DNA of 64,000 nucleotides from Bacteroidota bacterium (GTDB lineage: Bacteria > Bacteroidota > Bacteroidia > B-17B0 > Aurantibacillaceae), in contig JABDDQ010000002.1 in the NCBI GenBank assembly GCA_013287545.1, positions 1 through 64,000 on the forward strand, written 5' to 3'. A model generated the notes under the pieces. That model made no database searches and was not told where the DNA came from. It saw only the letters and a program-made list of their open reading frames with translations. Shown one piece after another: positions 26,574 through 35,212 of the stretch; within the stretch, counting starts at the first letter, position 1; each line of letters starts with the position of its first letter. The position numbers were made by a program, and so were the translations under genes.

Positions 26574-27569
26574 ATGAAAATTAAGGCATTTACATATTTT
26601 ATTTTTTTAAGTGTAATTACTATTGGTTCTTTTGCGCAACAAACTCCAAGTTATACACAATTTGTGTTTAACCAATATGGGGCAAACCCGGCATATGCCG
26701 GCACTAATCTTGGTATGGAAGCTGTTACCGGGCGACGAATGCAGTGGCTTGGTTTTGATAATGCCCCTGTAACCACCTTTGGCAGTTTTACCTATGCCTG
26801 GAGAAAAAATTATAACTACAAAGCCAAACATGCGGTAGGCATGTATGTAGAAGATGATAGAGCCGGTATGTTTTCTTCAAAAGCAGCATATGTATCTTAT
26901 TCTATACACATTAAAATATTTACAGGTTTAAATATAGCTGCCGGTATATTTGCAGGTATAAGGCAAGTTGGCGTATCTAATCTATTGTACGACCCTAACG
27001 ACCCAGCATTAAATGATTTAAAAACAAACACCAGTTTACTTACTATATATCCTGATATAATTCCCGGGATGCGTTTTTATAATAAAAAACTTTTTATTGA
27101 TGTAAGTGTTCGCCAATTATATAAAAACGATTTACAACAAACTTCGTGGCTACAAGGTTCGACACAACAAATTGGTAACCCGCCTACTAAGTTAGAACCA
27201 ACCTATACTATTGTTATTAAACGAAAAATTCCTTTAGGCAATAACATTTGGATGTTAACTCCGGCTATTAAAGCACAATCAGTATATAAAGCTATTCCAT
27301 TAATTGATGCAAACGTTATGTTATTTTATGATAGCCGGGTAGGCATTGGAGCATCGTTGCGAGGCAACTCATTTGTTTCTGCCATTTTTCAAGTAAGAAT
27401 ATTAAAAAATATGGTTGCCGGTTTTGGGTACGATTATACAATAGGTAAACTACACACAGCCGCCGCTAATTCTTTAGAGGTAATGTTAAGTTTCCGTCCG
27501 GGTGGAGGTGATGATGATAAAGGTGCCAGCTCAAGAAAAGTAGCTAACTGCCCTGATTTTAATTATTAG
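26574..27569 (+). CDS. PorP/SprF family type IX secretion outer-membrane protein
   Basis: The 331-residue protein has a signal peptide and the PorP/SprF signature: QQTPSYTQFVFNQYGANPAYAGT, then RRMQWLGFDNAPVTTFGSFTY. It is a predicted 14-strand outer-membrane barrel. SprF of Flavobacterium johnsoniae is needed to export SprB; by analogy this protein supports the type B cargo encoded directly upstream. Export is inferred from family and pairing. The 3' end overlaps the convergent ribH gene by four bases. Confidence 0.93.
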   Translation: MKIKAFTYFIFLSVITIGSFAQQTPSYTQFVFNQYGANPAYAGTNLGMEAVTGRRMQWLGFDNAPVTTFGSFTYAWRKNYNYKAKHAVGMYVEDDRAGMFSSKAAYVSYSIHIKIFTGLNIAAGIFAGIRQVGVSNLLYDPNDPALNDLKTNTSLLTIYPDIIPGMRFYNKKLFIDVSVRQLYKNDLQQTSWLQGSTQQIGNPPTKLEPTYTIVIKRKIPLGNNIWMLTPAIKAQSVYKAIPLIDANVMLFYDSRVGIGASLRGNSFVSAIFQVRILKNMVAGFGYDYTIGKLHTAAANSLEVMLSFRPGGGDDDKGASSRKVANCPDFNY

Positions 27570-28063
27570 TTAGATTTAAGTATCTCTTTAAGATGCAGCA
27601 TTTTTATAGCTGTAACGGCTGCTTCATCTCCTTTATTGCCATGCTTCCCTCCTGCTCTATCAACAGCTTGTTTTTGATTATCAGTAGTTAGTACACCAAA
27701 AATAAAAGGCTTATTATATTTTATATTTAGCTGGGTAACACCATTAGCTACCGCATCGCAAATAAAATCAAAGTGCCTTGTTTCACCTTGTATAACACAG
27801 CCTAAGCAAATAATAGCATCTGCTTTAGTATGCTCTGCCATATATTGTGCTCCCATCGTTAATTCAAAACTGCCAGGTACGGCATGCACACTAATATTTT
27901 TTTTATCGGCGCCATGTTTAAGTAATGATTTAACAGCACCATCTCTCAAAGCATTTGTTACTTCGCTATTCCATTCAGCATACACTACTGCAAATTTCAT
28001 TTTTTTTGCAGATGGTACTTTTGTTCCTTCTACCTGCGATAAATTTTTTAGTTTACTCGACAT
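27566..28063 (-). CDS. ribH: 6,7-dimethyl-8-ribityllumazine synthase
   Basis: RibH condenses the two RibBA-derived precursors into lumazine, the penultimate riboflavin step. The 165 residues contain VVYAEWNSEVTNALRDGA (aromatic Trp stacking position), VPGSFELTMGAQYMAE, IICLGCVIQGETRHFDFI with the catalytic His, and FGVLTTDNQKQAVDRAGGKHGNKG. It is the last gene of a minus-strand run after a TPR protein (11-base gap) and a repeat protein, and is unlinked from ribBA. Confidence 0.96.
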   Translation of the reverse strand: MSSKLKNLSQVEGTKVPSAKKMKFAVVYAEWNSEVTNALRDGAVKSLLKHGADKKNISVHAVPGSFELTMGAQYMAEHTKADAIICLGCVIQGETRHFDFICDAVANGVTQLNIKYNKPFIFGVLTTDNQKQAVDRAGGKHGNKGDEAAVTAIKMLHLKEILKSN

Positions 28064-28074
28064 TCTATTTTATA

Positions 28075-29895
28075 TTAATTAATCACATCACCACGCAATT
28101 TTCTAAAGCGTTTACGGGCTTCAACCGTGTAAACACTTCCGGGATACTTAGTTAAAAATTCCTGATACAACGTTTTTGCTTTTTCAATGTCCTTTAAATT
28201 ATATTGATAAATTTCTGCCATTTTAAATAATGCATCATCACCATAAATTTTATCGCCATAATTATCTACTACACGCTGATAAGCTTCCAAAGCCTCTTTA
28301 TATTTTCCTTCTTGAGCAAACACCTGTCCTTTTTTAAAATAAATATCATCTGCCAACGAATGGTTATCAAACAAAATATTGATAGAATCCATGCGCTGCA
28401 AACCCTCAACGGTTTTATGCTGTAATAATAATAAATTGGCTGAAGCAAACATTTGTAACGGAACCTCATTTGTATCAATGCCAATGGCATCAGAAATTAC
28501 AAGAGACAAATCCATTGCATCGTTTGATATTAATTTTGAAGTAGCTCCTTTAAGTACATCTAATTGTGCTTTTGCCCACTTAAAATCTCCGGTGTAAAAA
28601 GCAATTTTAGCGTTTCTAAATTTAGCTTCTTGCCCGATGGGGTCATATTTATAGGCTTTTTCAACCTGAGAGTATGATAAAGAAGCATCCCATACATTTC
28701 CTGCTATTAAAAGCAAATCGCCTAAATCTAATTTTAATTCGGCTGCCGATGCCTTATCAATTCCCGGTGTGTTAAGTACTAAATTAAGCATGTCAATTGC
28801 CTCTTGCACTTTATTTAAATAGAAACCTTGCAATACAGCCAACTTATGTATAACGCTTACACTAAGCTGATTGTAGCCAAATTGTTTGATTGTGTTTTTA
28901 AGCTTTTGTTCTACATCTGTTAAATCGGCTTGCGTATAGTTTTTTTGTTTTACTATTCTTTCGAATTGAGCATTGGCAGATTCTATACAAGCTTGTGCAT
29001 AATTAAAATTTTCCGGTCCTTTAGCAATAACATAATCATAACATTGTTGTGCGGTTTCAAAATCTTCGTTAAGCACACAAAGCTTTCCTAAATCCATTAT
29101 ACGAAAGCCTTCTTCTTTCAAGCGCTTATCAAGCGCTTTTGATTGAATAAAAGCACTTGAAAAATCTTTCTGTTGAACTAAGATGTAAATCAAAAAATCA
29201 GAATAAACAATTTGGTCAGGATGCTGTTGTATTCTTCTCTGTAATTCTTGTTTTAGTATTGGGTTATTAAATCCTCCTTTTTCATCATCATAGCCCAAGC
29301 TATTTTGTAATTGCATTTGCACGTTCGATAATTCTGTTTCTTTAAAACTAATGGCATCTAAGTACTCATTTATCATAGCACGTATATCGCCTTTTGCTTT
29401 ATATACATCAGCCATTTCGTAAAAAAAAGGATATGTGTAACCATTGTATTTTCTTCCTTTTTTATAAGTTTCTATAGCATAATCAAACTCTTTAACACTT
29501 ACAAAAGCTTTACCCAAATCAAGTGTTTGTGAAACATCCTTACCCGACTCTTGAACAGCTTTTGCATACTGTTCTTTTGCCTTTGCAATATTGCTATCTG
29601 CTTGGTAAACCTGTCCTAAATCGACACAATAAAATAAATCAGCAGGATATAATTTAAGCTGGTGCTTAGCTATTTTTTCAGCTTTTTTAAAGTTGCTAAT
29701 TGCAAGTAAACATTTAAAGTAAGGGGTGTAAAAGGCATCTGAATTTTTATCGTACAATTTTTCAAAATAAACAGAAGCTTTATCGTATTCTTTATTCTGA
29801 AAAAACTGATTAGCTAATTGCTCATCGGTGCTTTTTTGGGCAAAAGCAGGTACATAAATAGACAAAAACAGTATGAAACAAAAAAAACTTCTCAA
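28075..29895 (-). CDS. Large secreted TPR protein
   Basis: The 606-residue protein carries a signal peptide (RSFFCFILFLSIYVPAFAQ) and TPR-like helical repeats along most of its length, e.g. QLANQFFQNKEYDKASVYFEKLY, DLGQVYQADSNIAKAKEQYAKA and the C-terminal FKKGQVFAQEGKYKEALEAYQRVVDNYGD and LFKMAEIYQYNLKDIEKAKTLYQEFL, which resemble BamD/YbgF-type repeats. It is probably periplasmic and may act in envelope assembly, but no specific role can be read. It sits between the repeat protein (16-base gap) and ribH (11-base gap). Confidence 0.85.
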   Translation of the reverse strand: MRSFFCFILFLSIYVPAFAQKSTDEQLANQFFQNKEYDKASVYFEKLYDKNSDAFYTPYFKCLLAISNFKKAEKIAKHQLKLYPADLFYCVDLGQVYQADSNIAKAKEQYAKAVQESGKDVSQTLDLGKAFVSVKEFDYAIETYKKGRKYNGYTYPFFYEMADVYKAKGDIRAMINEYLDAISFKETELSNVQMQLQNSLGYDDEKGGFNNPILKQELQRRIQQHPDQIVYSDFLIYILVQQKDFSSAFIQSKALDKRLKEEGFRIMDLGKLCVLNEDFETAQQCYDYVIAKGPENFNYAQACIESANAQFERIVKQKNYTQADLTDVEQKLKNTIKQFGYNQLSVSVIHKLAVLQGFYLNKVQEAIDMLNLVLNTPGIDKASAAELKLDLGDLLLIAGNVWDASLSYSQVEKAYKYDPIGQEAKFRNAKIAFYTGDFKWAKAQLDVLKGATSKLISNDAMDLSLVISDAIGIDTNEVPLQMFASANLLLLQHKTVEGLQRMDSINILFDNHSLADDIYFKKGQVFAQEGKYKEALEAYQRVVDNYGDKIYGDDALFKMAEIYQYNLKDIEKAKTLYQEFLTKYPGSVYTVEARKRFRKLRGDVIN

Positions 29896-29911
29896 AGTAA
29901 AAAATTAAGGT

Positions 29912-32089
29912 TTATTTAGTTTCGTTTTCCCAAGCACTTGGCGAAATAGACACATCATCCTTATAGCACTGTACTTGTCCAAAATTAAATATTCTTTTTC
30001 TATAAACCCAAGCATCATTTCCTTTTACTAAAATACGTCGTATTTCAACAAAACCTTTTCCGGGAAGTGTTTCTTCAGTAACACCTTGCTGGTATTTTAA
30101 GGTTAAAGGGTTGACTTCTTTTTTAGTTACTGCTTGAGCCGTATCAACATCACTTACTAAATTTTTTTGAGCTAAAGCTAATTGTTTAGTAGCATAGGCA
30201 TCGTTTGCTTTGTAGGTAAGAGCTTCTGTATAAGCAGAAACTGCATCTTTATATTGTTTAAACTTTAAATTATTATCTCCACGTACAATAGCAGCACGAT
30301 ATTGTACATCAGTAGTTCCACCACCGCCTAAAGTACCACGTATAGTAGCCTTAGCTTGTCCTTTGTTATCCTCGGCAGATTTTGTATCTGCAATAGCTTT
30401 TGCCTTAGCATCTTCTTCAGCTTTCTTCTTTGCAGCAGCATCAGCCTCTAATTTTGCTTTCGCATCTGCATCCGCTTTTGCCTTTGCTTCCGCAGCAGCT
30501 TTTTTCTTAGCTTCTGCTTCTAACTTTGCTTTCGCATCTGCGTCCGCTTTTGCCTTTGCTTCCGCAGCAGCTTTATTTTTAGCTTCTTCCTCAGCTTTCT
30601 TCTTGGCAGCAGCATCGGCTTCTAACTTTGCTTTCGCGTCGGCATCCGCTTTTGCTTTAGCAGCAGCAGCCTCTAATTTTGCTTTCGCATCTGCGTCCGC
30701 TTTTGCCTTTGCTTCCGCAGCAGCTTTATTTTTTGCATCCTCTTCAGCTTTCTTCTTTGCAGCAGCATCAGCTTCTAACTTTGCTTTCGCATCAGCATCT
30801 GCTTTCGCCTTTGCTTCTGCAGCGGCTTTATTTTTAGCTTCTTCCTCAGCTTTCTTCTTGGCAGCAGCATCGGCTTCTAACTTTGCTTTCGCGTCGGCGT
30901 CCGCTTTTGCCTTTGCTTCAGCGGCAGCTTTATTTTTAGCTTCTTCTTCGGCTTTTTTCTTCGCAGCATTATCTGCTTCTAACTTAGCTTTTGCATCTGC
31001 ATCCGCTTTTGCCTTTGCATCCTCTTCTGCTTTCTTTTTAGCTGCAGCATCGGCTTCTAACTTTGCTTTCGCATCAGCGTCCGCTTTTGCCTTTGCTTCT
31101 GCGGCAGATTTAGCTTTAGCTTCTTCCTCAGCTTTTTTCTTAGCTGCAGCATCTGCTTCTAACTTTGCTTTCGCATCGGCGTCCGCTTTTGCCTTTGCTT
31201 CTGCAGCAGATTTAGCTTTAGCTTCTTCCTCAGCTTTCTTCTTGGCAGCGGCTTCTGCATCTAATTTTGCTTTTGCGTCAGCATCTGCTTTTGCCTTAGC
31301 AGCAGCATCGGCGGCAGCTTTGGCTTTTGCATCTTCTTCAGCTTTTTTCTTAGCTGCAGCTTCTGCTTCTAACTTTGCTTTGGCATCAGCATCGGCTTTC
31401 ATTGCCTGATTAGTTTGTTCTATTTTTTGTTTTGCAACAGCATCTTCTTTTTTTAAACCTAAAGCTTCGTTGTATTTTGCAAGAGCTCCCTGATAATCTT
31501 TTTTACTAAAATTTTTGTCGCCCTCTTTTATAGCTGCCTGATAATTTTTTTCTAAATCTTTATTTTTCTTTTCTATGGCTTTTTCTTGTTCTCTAATTCC
31601 CTCAATTACTCCTAACATTTGCTCCAGGTAAGCTTTATCGTAATCAAAATTTTGCTTATCGCCAAAGTAGGTATATTTATTTGCAGGTTGGTTTAGTGCC
31701 GAATAATCTACCCCCTCTACCTTTTTCCAAAGCGAAATTTGAGCGTCTACAACGCCAAAAGGCTCAAGTGCTCTTTCCGGTGGAATGCCACGGGTTGAAA
31801 TGGAAAATTTTTTGGTAATCATTTCTGATTTTGATACTGTTACCAAATAATCTCCCCCTAAAGGAAGCTGAAAACTATATTTACCATCGCTACCTGTGGT
31901 TATGGTTGAAACCGTTCTGCCACCTTGAGTAACTGTAATAATGGCTCCATTAAGTGCGTCGTTATCATCATAAATTTTACCTTGTACGTTAAGTAGCACC
32001 GGTGCCTGTGCAGGTGGTGCTTGTGCTTTTATAGAGAGAGATGTAATTAGTAGAAAAACTAAAAATATCGACCGGGTAAAATGCCTCAT
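29912..32089 (-). CDS. Secreted protein with an expanded Ala/Lys/Glu repeat between TPR-like halves
   Basis: The 725-residue protein has a signal peptide, a carboxypeptidase-regulatory-like beta domain (LNVQGKIYDDNDALNGAIITVTQGG, YSFQLPLGGDYLVTVSKSEM), a helical region with a TPR-like motif (FSKKDYQGALAKYNEALGLKKED), then about 333 residues of TolA-like repeats (residues 232-564), a second TPR-like motif (NLKFKQYKDAVSAYTEALTYK) and a conserved C-terminus VEIRRILVKGNDAWVYRKRIFNFG. The repeat is predicted to form a very long charged helix that could span the periplasm. Function unknown. First gene of the run leading to ribH. Confidence 0.85.
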   Translation of the reverse strand: MRHFTRSIFLVFLLITSLSIKAQAPPAQAPVLLNVQGKIYDDNDALNGAIITVTQGGRTVSTITTGSDGKYSFQLPLGGDYLVTVSKSEMITKKFSISTRGIPPERALEPFGVVDAQISLWKKVEGVDYSALNQPANKYTYFGDKQNFDYDKAYLEQMLGVIEGIREQEKAIEKKNKDLEKNYQAAIKEGDKNFSKKDYQGALAKYNEALGLKKEDAVAKQKIEQTNQAMKADADAKAKLEAEAAAKKKAEEDAKAKAAADAAAKAKADADAKAKLDAEAAAKKKAEEEAKAKSAAEAKAKADADAKAKLEADAAAKKKAEEEAKAKSAAEAKAKADADAKAKLEADAAAKKKAEEDAKAKADADAKAKLEADNAAKKKAEEEAKNKAAAEAKAKADADAKAKLEADAAAKKKAEEEAKNKAAAEAKAKADADAKAKLEADAAAKKKAEEDAKNKAAAEAKAKADADAKAKLEAAAAKAKADADAKAKLEADAAAKKKAEEEAKNKAAAEAKAKADADAKAKLEAEAKKKAAAEAKAKADADAKAKLEADAAAKKKAEEDAKAKAIADTKSAEDNKGQAKATIRGTLGGGGTTDVQYRAAIVRGDNNLKFKQYKDAVSAYTEALTYKANDAYATKQLALAQKNLVSDVDTAQAVTKKEVNPLTLKYQQGVTEETLPGKGFVEIRRILVKGNDAWVYRKRIFNFGQVQCYKDDVSISPSAWENETK
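30398..31396 (-). repeat. 102-bp tandem repeat encoding a 34-residue Ala/Lys unit, 11 copies
   Basis: The coding repeat begins each unit with ADADAKAKLEA, followed by DAAAKKKAEEEAKNKAAAE and AKAK. Eleven units are seen; six have the full 34 residues, one has 36 and the others are shortened to 26, 24, 17 and 26. All lengths keep the frame, which indicates in-frame expansion and contraction by slippage or recombination. The opposite strand is open for 348 codons only because of this composition. Confidence 0.9.
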
Positions 32090-32116
32090 TAAATGGATAA
32101 CAACTCTAAATTTACG

Positions 32117-32134
32117 TAATTTCGCACAAATTTA
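32117..32134. promoter_or_regulatory. Overlapping divergent -7 boxes between repeat protein and DAO oxidoreductase
   Basis: On the plus strand TAATTTCG (32117-32124) lies 19 bases before the oxidoreductase ATG. On the minus strand TAAATTTG (32134 to 32127) lies about 37 bases before the repeat-protein ATG. Both resemble the -7 element. Their near-overlap means the two genes could compete for RNA polymerase. Confidence 0.4.
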
Positions 32135-32143
32135 AAAAACTAA

Positions 32144-33277
32144 ATGACATTAAGCTATTGGGAAAAACAAACATATTTCAACAATATTGATTTGTTGGTA
32201 ATTGGTAGTGGCATTGTTGGGTTAAACGCAGCTATTAGCTACAAAACAAAATTCCCAAAAGCTAAGGTTTTAGTGGCCGAACGAGGCATTCTGCCTAATG
32301 GTGCAAGTACAAAAAATGCAGGCTTTTGCTGCTTTGGCAGTGTATCGGAGCTGGCAGATGATTTAACACATATTGAGGAAGATGTTGTTTTTCAAACGGT
32401 TTCGCTTCGTTTAAAAGGCTTAAAAAAACTGCGAAATATATTGGGTGATACTACTATTGATTACAAGCAACTGGGTGGTTTTGAGGTTTTTGACTCAAAA
32501 AAAGAGTTTGAAGCCTGTGCTGATGTTATCTCCTCTTTTAACAAAAAAATGAAAGATGTTATTGGCTTAAAAAATGTATACGAAATTGATAAAACCAAAA
32601 TTGTTAAAAGTGGTTTTTCGGGTTTTAAATATTGTATAAAAAACAAATACGAAGGGCAAATAAACACCGGACAAATGATGCAAGCCTTATTAAGCATCGC
32701 CTACAAAAAAGGCATAATTATTTTAAATAATATGGAGGTTGATAAAATAACCGACCATAAAACCAATGTAGAAATATCTTTTAAAAATAACCTTAGTATA
32801 AAAAGCAAAAAAGTTATTATAGCTACCAATGGCTTTGCCAAACAACTATTACCTACATTAGATGTTAAACCAGCCAGGGCACAGGTTTTAGTAACCGAGC
32901 CTATTAAAAACTTAAAAGTAGAAGGAGCCTTTCATTACCAAGAAGGTTACTACTATTTTAGAAACATTGATAACCGTATTTTATTTGGTGGAGGCAGAAA
33001 CCTCGATTTAAAGGGTGAAGAAACCACAGAAATGCTGCTTACTAAAACTATTCAAAATAAGCTGGAAGAAATTTTAAAAGAGAAAATACTACCTAAACAA
33101 AAGTTTAAAATAGACCAACGCTGGAGCGGCATTATGGGGGTTGGGTCTGAAAAAAAGCCAATTATAAAACACACCAGTAAAAATGTTGTTTGTGCAGTTA
33201 GAATGGGTGGCATGGGTGTTGCCATTGGCAGCCTGGTTGGGCAAATGGCAGTTGATGAATTAATAGGGAGATCTTAA
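32144..33277 (+). CDS. DAO-type FAD-dependent oxidoreductase
   Basis: The 377-residue protein is a D-amino-acid/glycine oxidase-like flavoenzyme. It has the FAD fold DLLVIGSGIVGLNAAISY (glycines 21-26), AERGILPNGASTKNAGFCCFGS, and a C-terminal YYYFRNIDNRILFGGGRNLDLKGEE and GGMGVAIGSLVGQ. Substrate is unknown; oxidation of an amino acid or another small amine is expected from the family. It is monocistronic, and its stop lies two bases from the convergent ClC gene stop. Confidence 0.87.
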   Translation: MTLSYWEKQTYFNNIDLLVIGSGIVGLNAAISYKTKFPKAKVLVAERGILPNGASTKNAGFCCFGSVSELADDLTHIEEDVVFQTVSLRLKGLKKLRNILGDTTIDYKQLGGFEVFDSKKEFEACADVISSFNKKMKDVIGLKNVYEIDKTKIVKSGFSGFKYCIKNKYEGQINTGQMMQALLSIAYKKGIIILNNMEVDKITDHKTNVEISFKNNLSIKSKKVIIATNGFAKQLLPTLDVKPARAQVLVTEPIKNLKVEGAFHYQEGYYYFRNIDNRILFGGGRNLDLKGEETTEMLLTKTIQNKLEEILKEKILPKQKFKIDQRWSGIMGVGSEKKPIIKHTSKNVVCAVRMGGMGVAIGSLVGQMAVDELIGRS

Positions 33278-33279
33278 CG

Positions 33280-35061
33280 CTAAAGCTGTTTTGATTTAAT
33301 GTTATAGGCTTCAAAAATATCGCGGTAACGGATATAGCCCACATACTTATCTTCCTCAATTACAGCTACTTTATCTACATCATGTTCAAGTATAATATTA
33401 AGTGCTTTGCTTAAATTTTCACTACTGTTTACCGTCGGTATTTTTTCTATATAACTACCGATGTGATTTTCCTGATCTTCTTTTTTAACACTTATATTTC
33501 TTAAAGAAACAATGCCTAAATAATTCCAGTCATTGTCAATTACGGCAAAATCACTGGCATGTGTGTTTGCAGCATGATGACGTAATTCGGTAAAAGTCCA
33601 ATCTTTATTTGCAGTAGCTAAAATTCTAAATTCAGGAAAAAAGTCTTTTAAACTGGTGTGATCAAGCACATCGGTACGCATATTGTAACTATGTGCCGGA
33701 CTTTTAAATCTGTTATCAACCTGGTTTTTATAAAATGATATTCGCCTTGAAAGTAGGAATGTAAATACAGATACTATAATAATAGGAGGAAGAAGCGAGT
33801 AATTACCACTCATTTCAATAATCATAACGATACCCGCAACAGGAGCTTGCGCCACACCTGCATAAAAAGCTCCCATGCCAATTACCATAAAAGAAGCTAC
33901 ACTTACATGCTGGTTTGGTAAAATTATACTTGCAAATGTGCCCACTGCAGCGCCTAACATGGCTCCTATAAATAACGAAGGGCCAAATATACCCGCCGAC
34001 CCTCCACTACCAATAGTTAGAGTACTGGCTACAATTTTTAAAAAAGCTATAGCCAAACAACTAAGTGCAACAGCAATGGCTCCTTGTATGGGAAAATAAT
34101 CAGGGAAATGTCCATCAATTACATAGGTTAAATAATCGGTCCCGGTACCCGATATGCTAAAAAATATGGTAGCCAATGCACCTGTAAGTAAACCGCCAAT
34201 GGCAGGCTTTAACCATTTTGGCACGGGTATTTTATCAAAAAAAGTACGGGTGTCTTTGAACCCCTTAATAAGTAAGTAACCAAACCCAAAACACAGGCCT
34301 CCTAATAAAAGGTAAAACACAATTTCGTTTGCATGAAAGGCCTGAGGTGTAGTTATATGAAATGCCGATTCGGCGCCTGCATAAGCTATATAAACCAAAT
34401 ACGCCGTAACCGATGATATAAAACAAGGAATTAAAGCATCACTTTCTATGTCATGTTTATAAACCATTTCGGCAGCTGTTAAAGCACCACCTAAAGGCGA
34501 TCGGAAGGCAGAACCTAAACCTGCTGCGGTACCTGCCAACAATAAAGTTCGTCTGGCACGGGCACCCGTTTTTAAAATATTTGAAAACCATACACCAATC
34601 CCCGCTCCTATTAAAGATATGGGCCCCTCTTTACCGCCGCTTCCACCTGTAGGTAAAGTAAATAAAGTAGCTACGGCTTTAAAAAAAGGTATACGGGTAT
34701 CTATTTTCCCTTCGTTGTTATGAAAGGCGTAAATCATTTCATCGGTACCTGTACCTGAAGCATCTTTACAGAAAAAATGTATAATTAACCCGGCTGCCAA
34801 ACCACCAAAAGCCGGTAGCAATAAAACTATTAAAGAAGTGCTTGGGTGATGGGCCGCAAAGTTTACTTTTTGAATTAATGTTTCGGTTTTTTCGGCGGTT
34901 TGTGTATGAGTAGATAGATAAAAGGTTTCTAAAAGATTTAACAAAAAGGAAAAAGCCATAGATACTAAACCGCACAAAACACCCACTACTACCGAGTAAA
35001 TATAGATACTATTGGGATTTTTTATATTAAATAAACTCTTTAGGCGGAGTGACAGGGTCAT
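33280..35061 (-). CDS. ClC-family chloride channel/antiporter with CBS pair
   Basis: The 593-residue membrane protein has about ten or more membrane segments. The ClC selectivity-filter motifs are ASGTGTDEM (101-109), GGKEGPISL (142-150, with the gating Glu145; Lys replaces the more common Arg) and SGGSAGIFGPSLFIGA. Retention of the gating Glu suggests possible Cl/H exchange, but many members are untested. Two CBS domains occupy the C-terminus (about 455-590), ending VDKVAVIEEDKYVGYIRYRDIFEAY, and may bind adenine nucleotides. Divergent from the CNNM-like gene, with candidate promoters between. Confidence 0.93.
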   Translation of the reverse strand: MTLSLRLKSLFNIKNPNSIYIYSVVVGVLCGLVSMAFSFLLNLLETFYLSTHTQTAEKTETLIQKVNFAAHHPSTSLIVLLLPAFGGLAAGLIIHFFCKDASGTGTDEMIYAFHNNEGKIDTRIPFFKAVATLFTLPTGGSGGKEGPISLIGAGIGVWFSNILKTGARARRTLLLAGTAAGLGSAFRSPLGGALTAAEMVYKHDIESDALIPCFISSVTAYLVYIAYAGAESAFHITTPQAFHANEIVFYLLLGGLCFGFGYLLIKGFKDTRTFFDKIPVPKWLKPAIGGLLTGALATIFFSISGTGTDYLTYVIDGHFPDYFPIQGAIAVALSCLAIAFLKIVASTLTIGSGGSAGIFGPSLFIGAMLGAAVGTFASIILPNQHVSVASFMVIGMGAFYAGVAQAPVAGIVMIIEMSGNYSLLPPIIIVSVFTFLLSRRISFYKNQVDNRFKSPAHSYNMRTDVLDHTSLKDFFPEFRILATANKDWTFTELRHHAANTHASDFAVIDNDWNYLGIVSLRNISVKKEDQENHIGSYIEKIPTVNSSENLSKALNIILEHDVDKVAVIEEDKYVGYIRYRDIFEAYNIKSKQL

Positions 35062-35077
35062 TTTTAAGGTCTATAAT

Positions 35078-35104
35078 CGAAGTTAAAAATATTGCTTATT
35101 TTTG
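35078..35104. promoter_or_regulatory. Divergent -7 boxes for ClC transporter and CNNM-like gene
   Basis: The minus-strand TAACTTCG (35085 to 35078) lies about 16 bases before the ClC ATG. The plus-strand TATTTTTG (35097-35104) would give a leader of roughly 100 bases before the CNNM-like gene. -33 matches are weak on both strands. Confidence 0.35.
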
Positions 35105-35212
35105 TTTGCACATAATTACTTAAAATGGACGGTCGAGTCATCATTATTCTACAAAAAAAAGCTAACAATTCCTTTCTCACCCTTTCTTTCTGCTTAAAAA
35201 ACTAATTACGGT

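Noticed and set aside
30363..31409. A 348-codon open frame on the plus strand (Ala/Ser/Phe-rich)
   Set aside because: It is the antisense shadow of the Ala/Lys repeat; stop codons are absent only because of repeat composition, and no homology, start signal or promoter is seen.
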